Source: CAYZBF01 sp964476585 (lineage in GTDB: Bacteria; Hydrothermota; UBA3072). From it: a stretch of DNA of 15,109 bases. Each line of letters opens with the position of its first letter. Positions within the stretch are counted from its first letter, which is position 1. Under the pieces are notes generated by a model. The model ran no database searches. It saw nothing but the letters and a program-made list of their open reading frames with translations, and was not told the origin of the DNA. This document shows positions 1 through 6,900 of this stretch, one piece after another. The stretch spans positions 1 through 15,109 of the forward strand of contig CAYZBF010000034.1 in NCBI GenBank assembly GCA_964476585.1. Reading direction: 5' to 3'. A program made the translations under genes and the position numbers.

Positions 1-208
1 TTATTTTCCTCCAGGTACTAAGATGTTTCAATTCCCTGGGTTAGCTTCCCTTTCAGGATAGGACCGGTTTACCGGACCTGGGTTACCCCATTCGGAAATC
101 CCCGGATCTACGCCAGCTTGACGGCTCCCCGAAGCTTATCGCAGCCAGCCACGTCCTTCATCGCCTACTTCTGCCTAGGCATCCCCCATACGCCCTTAAT
201 GCTTGTCC
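1..208 (-). rRNA. rrl: 23S ribosomal RNA, 5' portion (runs off the left edge)
   Basis: Read on the minus strand, the sequence starts near position 208 with GGACAAGC and continues through the conserved 5' domain of bacterial 23S rRNA: GGATGCC, GGCGATGAAGGACGTG, CTGCGATAAGC, TTTCCGAATGGGG, AACCCAG and TAGTACC. Only about 208 of the roughly 2900 bases of a normal 23S gene are in the window. The 5' end is set by alignment in memory to E. coli and Bacillus 23S and could shift by a few bases. The gene is co-directional with all its neighbours. No 16S rRNA or spacer tRNA lies upstream of it; the next features upstream are a boxA-like site, a promoter-like sequence and a small protein gene, so this looks like a 23S gene separated from 16S. 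Confidence 0.97.
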
Positions 209-229
209 AAAAGTCTAACATCTATTCAA

Positions 230-241
230 TTATCAAAGAGC
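230..241 (-). promoter_or_regulatory. boxA-like rRNA antitermination site in the 23S leader
   Basis: On the minus strand the 12 bases GCTCTTTGATAA closely match the rRNA boxA consensus (E. coli TGCTCTTTAACAA), differing at two of the comparable positions. BoxA is bound by the NusB-S10 complex, which protects rRNA transcripts from premature termination. The site lies about 20 bases before the 23S 5' end and immediately after a -10-like sequence, so it would be at the very start of the transcript. The match and its position are seen; the function is inferred from known rRNA leaders. Confidence 0.65.
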
Positions 242-249
242 TATAACCT

Positions 250-281
250 ATTATAAATAATCATATTATTAATTTTGTCAA
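250..281 (-). promoter_or_regulatory. Candidate promoter of the 23S rRNA gene
   Basis: On the minus strand a perfect TTGACA (281-276) is followed by a perfect TATAAT (255-250). The spacer is 20 bp, longer than the usual 16-18, so the two boxes may not work as a single ideal pair. Transcription would begin near 242-244, only about 35 bases before the mature 23S 5' end and directly at the boxA-like site. The stretch 209-305 contains no other recognisable feature apart from the boxA. Confidence 0.5.
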
Positions 282-305
282 GGGGGTGAATTTAAAATGG
301 TAGTA

Positions 306-566
306 CTATAATCTCTCTTCCTGTTTCAAACGAGGAGTCACGAGAAATGTATAATTACAAAAGGGACATTTATAGGGATTTTCCTCATTTCTCATATAAA
401 AAACTTTACCGCATTCAGGACATTTAAACGTTTGGAGTTTTTTAGCTTTTTTACTCTCCCCTGTCTGCCCCATCACACCACGACACAGAGGACAGAGAGG
501 TTCTTTTTCATCCTTTGGTGACAGATATATTAAACACCCACACCTTTTACATTCAAACTCATTCAT
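306..566 (-). CDS. Small double zinc-ribbon protein, function unknown
   Basis: An 86-residue protein with two CxxC...CxxC zinc ribbons. The first uses Cys6, Cys9, Cys25 and Cys28, with an extra Cys11; the second uses Cys49, Cys52, Cys67 and Cys70. A charged linker rich in Lys (about residues 37-45) separates them, and there is no signal peptide or membrane segment. Each ribbon should hold one zinc ion and could bind nucleic acid or protein. I do not recognise a named family. The ATG at 566 is the only start that keeps both Cys pairs of the first ribbon. No SD precedes it, and a promoter-like sequence ends nine bases upstream, so the mRNA may be leaderless. It sits alone between the 23S gene and the fusA end of the str cluster, on the same strand. 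A role connected with ribosomes or transcription is possible from location only. Confidence 0.75.
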   Translation of the reverse strand: MNEFECKRCGCLIYLSPKDEKEPLCPLCRGVMGQTGESKKAKKLQTFKCPECGKVFYMRNEENPYKCPFCNYTFLVTPRLKQEERL

Positions 567-574
567 AACACTTA

Positions 575-602
575 ATAATATAATTTAAAATCGGACTGTC
601 AA
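575..602 (-). promoter_or_regulatory. Sigma-70-type promoter for the zinc-ribbon gene
   Basis: On the minus strand TTGACA (602-597, a perfect -35) is followed after 16 bp by TATTAT (580-575, five of six matches to the -10 consensus). A start of transcription six to nine bases after the -10 would fall at 569-566, that is at or just before the ATG at 566. The boxes are seen directly; promoter activity and the leaderless message are inferred. Confidence 0.6.
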
Positions 603-614
603 GCCTTTTAATCC

Positions 615-649
615 AGTTTATTGTCATTAGTCAAAAGTCTTTAGTCAAT
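615..649. repeat. Heptanucleotide repeat tract A (AGTC-type units)
   Basis: Five successive 7-base units beginning at 615, 622, 629, 636 and 643. The last four contain GTC at exactly the same phase (GTC at 623, 630, 637 and 644), and the clearest units are AGTCAAA, AGTCTTT and AGTCAAT. The first unit, AGTTTAT, is more decayed. The period is exact while the unit content drifts. Confidence 0.75.
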
Positions 650-659
650 ATAGGCCAAT

Positions 660-729
660 GCTATCTGCTAATAGCAAATAGCATCAATGCAAAATGAAGA
701 ATGCAAAATGTATAGTGCAAAGTGACTAC
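660..729. repeat. Heptanucleotide repeat tract B (GCTANNN then TGCAAAA units)
   Basis: Ten consecutive 7-base units with no gap or slip. The first four (660-687) each begin with GC, for example GCTATCT and GCAAATA. The next six (688-729) each begin with TG, three of them being TGCAAAA, TGCAAAA and TGCAAAG, alternating with more diverged units. The second half can also be read as three copies of a 14-base unit. The first half contains an inverted pair, ATGCTAT and ATAGCAT (658-684), with a loop between. Seen directly in the sequence. Confidence 0.75.
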
Positions 730-843
730 CCCCACAATCTTTGTCTCTCAATAAAAAGAGAAGAATGGCAAGGAAAAGGGACTGTTGGATAATATTTAAA
801 TTATTAGTTAGCTGAAGGTTGTATGATGATAGCTTATATAAAT

Positions 844-857
844 TTTTCAATTTTCAA
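844..857. repeat. Heptanucleotide repeat tract C (TTTTCAA units)
   Basis: Two exact tandem copies of TTTTCAA (844-850 and 851-857) are followed by a degraded start of a third. Another TTTTCAA lies at 901-907, on the far side of the inverted repeat at 864-893, as if that palindrome sat inside or beside a longer TTTTCAA tract. The copies are certain; the idea that the palindrome interrupted a tract is inference. Confidence 0.6.
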
Positions 858-863
858 TTCTTG

Positions 864-893
864 CCCCGTTAGATATGAAATTATCTAACGGGG
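864..893. repeat. Perfect 12-bp inverted repeat (palindromic element)
   Basis: The arms CCCCGTTAGATA (864-875) and TATCTAACGGGG (882-893) are perfectly complementary around the 6-base loop TGAAAT. The stem is GC-rich at its base and AT-rich at its top. It starts 45 bases downstream of the fusA stop, where a terminator would be expected. However, on the minus strand the bases after the stem are GCAAGAATTG with no T run; on the plus strand a run of five T begins only six bases after the stem. It may act as a transcript-stabilising hairpin for fusA mRNA, a weak terminator, or be a copy of a dispersed palindromic repeat. Confidence 0.75.
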
Positions 894-937
894 TGAACAT
901 TTTTCAATGGAGCGATGCTACTTTTATGTGCCTCACC

Positions 938-3022
938 TTAGTATCCTCTAATTTCCTCCAATTTTTTCTCAAATATTTTATCCTGCATTGGTTGATATTT
1001 TTCAAACTGCATGTGATGCATGCCTCTGCCACTCGTGAGTGAGCGCAGGGTTGTAGCATAACCAAATAAGTTTGATAATGGCACCAGGGCATCTATCACT
1101 TCAACATCCTCTCTGTGATTAACACTTTTTATATCTCCCCTTTTAGAATTGAGATCATCTAAAACTGTACCAAAATATTCTTTTGGTAGTGTAACTTCAA
1201 CCCTCATAATGGGTTCCAATATAATGGGATTTGCTTTTTTATATGCATCTTTAAATGCCCGTGATGCTGCAATTTTATAGGCAATCTCCGAGGAATCCTC
1301 CTTGTGATATGATCCCCCCCGAAGTACTACACGTCCCCCAGAAACTTGATATCCAGCAAGGCTACCTGAATATTGCATCTCCAGCACACCCCCTTTTATA
1401 GCATCAATAAATTGATATGGCACTTCATTGGGGGAAGCTTCATTGACAAACTCATATTCATCAGAGGGCTCCAGGGTTAGAATAACATGCCCATACTGAC
1501 CTCTACCACCTGTCTGCTTTATGAATTTACCTTCTGCTGTAGCCGTCTGTCTTATTGTTTCTTTATAGGAAACCTTGGGAGTACTTATCCTTGCATCTAC
1601 TGAAAATTCTCTTCTAATTCGCTCTACAATCACTTCAAGGTGAAGTTCACCCATGCCATAGATTAAGGTCTCACCTGTATTGGGATCTTTCCTCACCTCA
1701 AAAGTAGGATCTTCTTCATTCATCTTATGCAGAGCGACCGTTAACTTCCCCTGATCCACAAGCGTTCGAGGAGTGATTGAAGTAAAGATAACTGGGCTTG
1801 GAACCTGGGGTGGCTCCAAAAGAATAGGATCTTTTTCAACTGTAAGTGTATGCCCTGTAAAGACACCCTCCAAACCACGGAAGGCAGCAATTTCACCAGC
1901 TTCAATTTCTTCCACTTCCTCCATTTCATTGGCATGCATAAGTATTATTTTAGAAACCCTTTCTTTCTTCCCAGTGTTAACATTTAAAACCTTCTCACCC
2001 TTCGTTATTCTGCCAGAGTAAACTCTCACAAACGCCAATTTTCCGTGCGGATCTGTCAGGATTTTGAAAGCAAGGGCGCTGAAGGGACCCTCAGGTTTAT
2101 TCTCTCTTATCTCTTCTTCATTCGTCTTTGGATTCTTCCCTGTTGCTGGCGGAACATCAAGGGGAGAAGGCAGATAATCTAAAACAGCATCCATCGCCTT
2201 CTGAACACCTATATTCTTTAACGCAGAACCACCCAATACCGGGAAGACATTAGATCTAATAGTTATTCTCCGAATTGCTTCTTTAAGTATCTCTGGAGTA
2301 ACTTCTTCACCCTCTAGATACTTTTCCATTATCTCATCATCGTATAGACTGACTGTATCAATTAATTCCTTTCTTAAACTGGTTGCCTTATCTGCAAATT
2401 CCAGAGGAATAGTTATACTCTCATATTCCGCACCTTTTTTATCTTTCCAAACCCATCCTTCCATATTAATAACATCAACTATTCCCTGCAACACATCATT
2501 GGAAAATATAGGAAAGTTAATGATCAAAGGTACCACCTTAAGTTTATCCTTCATCATTCCAACTGTTCTAAAGTAATCTGAACCTTTCCTGTCTAATTTA
2601 TTGATAAAAGTTATCCTGGGTAGTCCATATCTATCAGCTTGTCTCCATACAGTTTCCGATTGTGCCTCAACGCCTTCCACCCCACTGAATATAACTACAC
2701 CACCGTCCAAAACTCTGAGTGTCCGTTCAACTTCCATAGTAAAATCCACGTGCCCTGGAGTATCAATAATATTAACTCTTTTATTCTTCCAGTAGATAGT
2801 GGTGGCTGCTGAAGTGATAGTGATCCCTCTTTCTTTTTCCTGATCCATATAATCCATTGCGGCTGAACCTTCGTCCACTTCCCCCATTCGATGAACCCTT
2901 CCACTGTAATAGAGTATACGTTCTGTGAGTGTGGTCTTCCCCGCATCTATATGGGCCATAATTCCTATATTTCGAATCTCAGAGATAGGAACCTTTTTTC
3001 TGTGGGAATATCTATAATTCAT
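938..3022 (-). CDS. fusA: Elongation factor G (EF-G)
   Basis: A 694-residue GTPase that drives tRNA-mRNA translocation on the ribosome after peptide bond formation. The GTP-binding motifs are intact: AHIDAGKT (23-30), RGITI (65-69), DTPGH (87-91) and NKLD (141-144). Downstream come the beta-barrel domain II, domain III with GMGELHLE, domain IV with GGRGQYGH and the tip loop GGSYHKEDSSE, and domain V with a GYAT loop. The length is normal for full EF-G. NKLD replaces the commoner NKMD, and TGHTL replaces the usual TGDTL in domain II, so this is a somewhat diverged EF-G. Whether it belongs to the EF-G I or the spd-type branch needs a tree. It is last in the str cluster, 76 bases after rpsG. The ATG at 3022 has no recognisable SD, unlike most genes upstream, and no alternative start exists before the GTPase motif. 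Confidence 0.97.
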   Translation of the reverse strand: MNYRYSHRKKVPISEIRNIGIMAHIDAGKTTLTERILYYSGRVHRMGEVDEGSAAMDYMDQEKERGITITSAATTIYWKNKRVNIIDTPGHVDFTMEVERTLRVLDGGVVIFSGVEGVEAQSETVWRQADRYGLPRITFINKLDRKGSDYFRTVGMMKDKLKVVPLIINFPIFSNDVLQGIVDVINMEGWVWKDKKGAEYESITIPLEFADKATSLRKELIDTVSLYDDEIMEKYLEGEEVTPEILKEAIRRITIRSNVFPVLGGSALKNIGVQKAMDAVLDYLPSPLDVPPATGKNPKTNEEEIRENKPEGPFSALAFKILTDPHGKLAFVRVYSGRITKGEKVLNVNTGKKERVSKIILMHANEMEEVEEIEAGEIAAFRGLEGVFTGHTLTVEKDPILLEPPQVPSPVIFTSITPRTLVDQGKLTVALHKMNEEDPTFEVRKDPNTGETLIYGMGELHLEVIVERIRREFSVDARISTPKVSYKETIRQTATAEGKFIKQTGGRGQYGHVILTLEPSDEYEFVNEASPNEVPYQFIDAIKGGVLEMQYSGSLAGYQVSGGRVVLRGGSYHKEDSSEIAYKIAASRAFKDAYKKANPIILEPIMRVEVTLPKEYFGTVLDDLNSKRGDIKSVNHREDVEVIDALVPLSNLFGYATTLRSLTSGRGMHHMQFEKYQPMQDKIFEKKLEEIRGY

Positions 3023-3098
3023 TGAGATACTTTAATTTGAAGACTGGTTAATTCAGCATAAAGGACTGAAAAATATCAATAAATTCACGTTACTTGGC

Positions 3099-3569
3099 TT
3101 ACCATCCAAAATGTGCAAAAGCCTTGTTGGCTTCTGCCATTCTATGGGTATCCTCTTTTTTCTTATATGCAGCTCCTTCCTTCCTGGATGCTGCTATCAA
3201 TTCGTTACAGAGACGTTCCTTCATTGTATATTCACCTCGCTTCCTTGCCGATCCTATCAACCATTTAATGGCAAGTGAAGCCCTTCTATCCGGCCTAACT
3301 TCAATTGGCACCTGATAGGTTGCTCCGCCGATCCTTTTGGGCCTTACCTCAACCATTGGCTTTACATTATTTATCGCCTTGTTAAAGATTTCAATCCCTT
3401 CTGTTCCCGTCCTCTCAGTTATTAGATCGGCAGCCACATAGAATATCTTCTCAGCTATTGTCTTCTTCCCATCCTTCATCAGGTTATTTATGAATTTGGA
3501 GACAAGAACAGAGTGAAATTTATAATCCGGACCAATTTTTCTCTTTGGAGCCCTTCTCCTTCTTGCCAT
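3099..3569 (-). CDS. rpsG: 30S ribosomal protein S7
   Basis: A 156-residue protein, the usual length. S7 nucleates assembly of the 30S head by binding the 3' major domain of 16S rRNA, and it contacts tRNA at the E site. The sequence shows the basic N-terminus (ARRRRAPKR), the conserved motif VEVRPKRIGGATYQVP (about residues 73-88) and the C-terminal DTHRMAEANKAFAHF. The ATG directly follows the rpsL stop (TAGATG), and its SD, AGGAGGAG, lies within the last codons of rpsL, so the two are probably translationally coupled. In E. coli S7 represses its own operon by binding the rpsL-rpsG spacer; there is no spacer here, so that mechanism could not work in the same form. Confidence 0.98.
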   Translation of the reverse strand: MARRRRAPKRKIGPDYKFHSVLVSKFINNLMKDGKKTIAEKIFYVAADLITERTGTEGIEIFNKAINNVKPMVEVRPKRIGGATYQVPIEVRPDRRASLAIKWLIGSARKRGEYTMKERLCNELIAASRKEGAAYKKKEDTHRMAEANKAFAHFGW

Positions 3570-3947
3570 CTACTCCTCCTTTGGTCTCTTTGTTCCATAT
3601 TGGGAGCGACTCTTCTTTCGACCTTCAACCCCAGTTGAGTCATAAACTCCTCTAACTATATGATATCTCACTCCGGGTAAATCCTTAACTCTTCCTCCCC
3701 TTACAAGCACTATGGAGTGTTCCTGAAGCGTATGTCCCTCACCAGGAATATATGCAGTTACAACTATTCCATTTGATAGTCTCACCCTTGTCACTTTCCG
3801 CAACGCTGAATTAGGTTTTTTGGGCGTCGTGGTATAAACCCTAACACAAATTCCTCTCTTCTGTGGGCATCCCTCAAGCGCAGGTGATTTCGTCTTCTTT
3901 TTTACTTTTTTCCTCCCTCTACGAACCAGTTGATTAATTGTTGGCAT
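3570..3947 (-). CDS. rpsL: 30S ribosomal protein S12
   Basis: A 125-residue protein of the 30S decoding centre that monitors codon-anticodon pairing. It aligns without gaps to the first half of E. coli S12. The loop TTTPKKPNSALRKV has both lysines (Lys43 and Lys44, counting Met) and the loop GGRVKDLPGVRYH has Lys88, so the classic streptomycin-resistance positions are wild type. Asp89 in that loop is the residue methylthiolated by RimO in other bacteria. The start at 3947 has an SD, AGGAGGT, five bases upstream, and that SD overlaps the TAG stop of rpoC, which supports coupling to the RNA polymerase genes. Confidence 0.98.
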   Translation of the reverse strand: MPTINQLVRRGRKKVKKKTKSPALEGCPQKRGICVRVYTTTPKKPNSALRKVTRVRLSNGIVVTAYIPGEGHTLQEHSIVLVRGGRVKDLPGVRYHIVRGVYDSTGVEGRKKSRSQYGTKRPKEE

Positions 3948-3957
3948 GAAGCACCTC

Positions 3958-6900
3958 CTATGCTCTTTTGGCTTCTTCTATTTCTCCTTCCTTAAATCTT
4001 AATTTAATGTTCCCATACTCTCTAAAACCTGTTCCTGCTGGTATTTTACCCCCGATTATCACATTCTCTTTAAGTCCGCATAAGTGATCTACTTTACCTT
4101 CTAACGCAGCGTTAAGCAGCACGCTGGTTGTCTGTTGAAAAGATGCCGCTGCTATTACAGAATCTGTAGAAAGGGAAGACCTCGTGACACCTAAAAGTAG
4201 GGGGTTGAAGGTAGCGGGTTTCCCACCTTCAGCTATAATCTTTTTATTCTCCTCCTTAACTTTTCTATCATCTACTACCTGTCCTTCCAGTAAAGAAGTA
4301 TCACCTCCGTTAGCTATTTTCACCTTTTTAAACATCTGACGAACTATAATTCCTATATGTTTGTCATCAATCTTGACACCCTGCATCCTGTAAACCTCTT
4401 GAATCTCATCTGACAGATATTGCTGCGCTGCGATAATTCCCTTCACGCGAAGGATGTCCTGAGGGTCAATAAAGCCCTCGCACAGCTTATCACCCGCTTT
4501 CACTTTCTGTCCCTCATGCACGGTAAAGTATTTGCCGTAGGGAACCTTGTATTCTTTCTTTTCTTTGCCAGACTCAACAAAAATTTTGCGTTTACCTCGG
4601 GAAACCTCACCAAAACTAACAACTCCGTCTATCTCTGAAATTATCGCTTTATTCTTCGGAGTCCTCGCTTCTACTAGAGCTTCCACTCTGGGAAGTCCTC
4701 CAGTGATATCCTGTGTCCTCGCTATATCTCGTGGTTTTTTAGCCAGTAGAGTACCAACCTCAACCTTAGCACCATCTTCAATAAACAGATACGCTCCTCT
4801 CGGAATGGAATAGATACCTACTTTTTTCCTTCCAGATATAATCTCTATGGTGGGAATATATTTACGTGACTTCTCATACACTACCATTCGTTGCCTCTTA
4901 CCAGACTCATCCACCATCTCCTTCAATGTTAGACCCTCTTTAATGTCAACGAATCGCACTGTTCCCTTTTGCTCGGCTATTATCAAATTCGAATATGGCT
5001 CATATTCAAATAGAACATCTCCTTTTTTCACTTCCATTCCTTCTTTTACTTCAAGTGTTGCTCCATAGGGAACTCGATACTTCAATCTTCCTCCACCGTG
5101 GACCAAGTAGATTGCACCATCTCTTGAAAGAGTTATAGCACGATTCTCATCATAAATCTCAACCAAAAGCCCTTTAGAAAATTCTATAGTTCCATCTCTT
5201 GGAGCTTTCTGAGAAGATTCCTCTGCTATACCTGAAGCAATCCCTCCAATATGGAATGTCCGAAGAGTCAGCTGAGTACCAGGTTCTCCAATAGATTGAG
5301 CAGCTATTATTCCTACTGCTACACCGATCCTCACTAATTCACCCGTTGATAAATCCCTTCCATAACATTTTTGACATATACCCCTTTCAGATTCACAGGT
5401 GAGCACCGAACGGATCTTCACTGATTCAACACCTGAGTCTTCTATCTCTGCCGCGATCTTTTCTGTAATCCATTCCTCTGCCGGAACGATGATTTCTCCT
5501 GTTAGAGGATGTACAACGTCATCTGCAGTAAATGAACCCTCTATTCTGTCTCTCAGGGGTTCAACAATTTTACCTCCTTCCACCAGTGCACTCACTTCAA
5601 CACCCATAACTGTTCCACAATCATCTTCTGCTATAACTACCTCTTGCGCTACATCCACTAATCTTCTTGTGAGATATCCTGCTTCAGCCGTCTTTAGTGC
5701 GGTATCGGTCAGTCCTTTTCGTGCACCATGCGAGGAAATAAAATACTCCATTTCGTTCAGGCCTTCTTTAAAGGAATGAAGGATAGGAGTTTCTATAATT
5801 GCCTGAGTTGATAGTTTTTTCTGAGGTTTAGACATAAGACCTCTAAGCCCGCAAAGCTGTCTAATTTGATCCATATTCCCTCTTGCGCCAGAAGCAGCCA
5901 TCATATGAATTGGATTGAACCCTTCTTTGTCCTTTCGTAGGGATTCTGCTAGTAGTTTTTCTATCTGATCAGTAGCTCTTGTCCAAGCATCGATAACCTT
6001 ATTATATTTTTCACCTTCAGTAATAACCCCTTTCACTTTATATTCTTCTTCGGCTTCTTTAACCTTCTTGCGTGCATTCTCAATAACGTTGCCTCGTTCT
6101 TTAGGAATAATCATATCTTCTATACCGAAGGTAAGCCCCGACCGAGTTGAATATTCAAATCCCAGAGTTTTTATATCATCAAGAAAAAGAGCGGTCCTCT
6201 CCATTCCTAACTTCTTATAACACTTAAGAATCAAGGCATGTAACTCCTTAGTTGTAAGTATCTCGTTCACCCATCTCAGTGGTTCAGGAACAATCTCATT
6301 AAATATTACCCTCCCTATAGTTGTCTCAATCCATTCTCCTTCAAACTTGAATTTAATCCAATCATGTAGTTTTACTATTCCTTCTTCATATGCATTAATG
6401 GCTTCGCCTATATCATCGTAGAAGCGATCAGTCTTCCTTTCTGTCAATCTTTCTTTTGTAAGATAATAAACACCAATTACTATATCCTGCGTTGGAGACA
6501 TCAAAGGATTTCCATTGGAAGGAGAGAGAATGTTTCGAGAAGACAACATTAGGAAATAGGTCTCCAATTGAGCATAAGGAGAAAGAGGAATATGAACGGC
6601 CATCATATCTCCATCAAAATCAGCGTTAAATGGGGGACAAACCATCGGGTGAATACGAATGGCATTTCCCTCCACTAGCTTGGGCAGAAAAGCCTCTATC
6701 GAGATTCTATGTAAGGTGGGTGCCCTGTTCAAAAGAATAGGGTATCCATCAACTATTTCCTCCAGCATATCCCATACCATAGGATCATCTGTCTCAAGCT
6801 TTTTTCTGGCTTTTCTTATTGAATCCACCACACCTTGCTCTTCAAGTTTTCTTATGATAAAAGGTTTAAATAATTCCCTAGCCATTATTTTGGGAAGCCC

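Larger units (their letters stand above)
567..937. other. Repeat-rich non-coding gap between fusA and the zinc-ribbon gene
   Basis: This 371-base stretch has no credible gene. It holds, in order, the promoter of the zinc-ribbon gene, several short degenerate tracts with a 7-base period (615-649, 660-729, 844-857), about 115 bases of AT-rich sequence with nothing recognisable (730-843), and a perfect 12-bp inverted repeat (864-893). Open frames crossing it are translations of the repeats. It marks the end of the str cluster: tuf, which often follows fusA, is instead upstream of rpmG. Confidence 0.8.

Noticed and set aside
730..843. A possible small RNA in the AT-rich stretch
   Set aside because: Only weak hairpins such as TCTCT/AGAGA are present, with no promoter-terminator pair or known RNA motif.
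668..850. A 60-codon minus-strand open frame with a hydrophobic stretch
   Set aside because: It reads through the heptanucleotide repeats, has no SD and no recognisable domain; the apparent peptide pattern comes from the repeats.
864..893. Intrinsic terminator of fusA
   Set aside because: The stem is strong, but the coding-strand sequence after it has no T run, so I list it as an inverted repeat and leave termination as a possibility.
3941..3960. The rpoC stop codon embedded in the rpsL SD as an unusual overlap
   Set aside because: Stop codons overlapping the next gene's SD are common in compact ribosomal clusters, so it is only noted in the rpsL entry.
5399..5779. A plus-strand open frame of 126 codons inside rpoC
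   Set aside because: It is the antisense shadow of a strongly conserved part of rpoC, with Ser/Thr-rich low-complexity translation and no SD.
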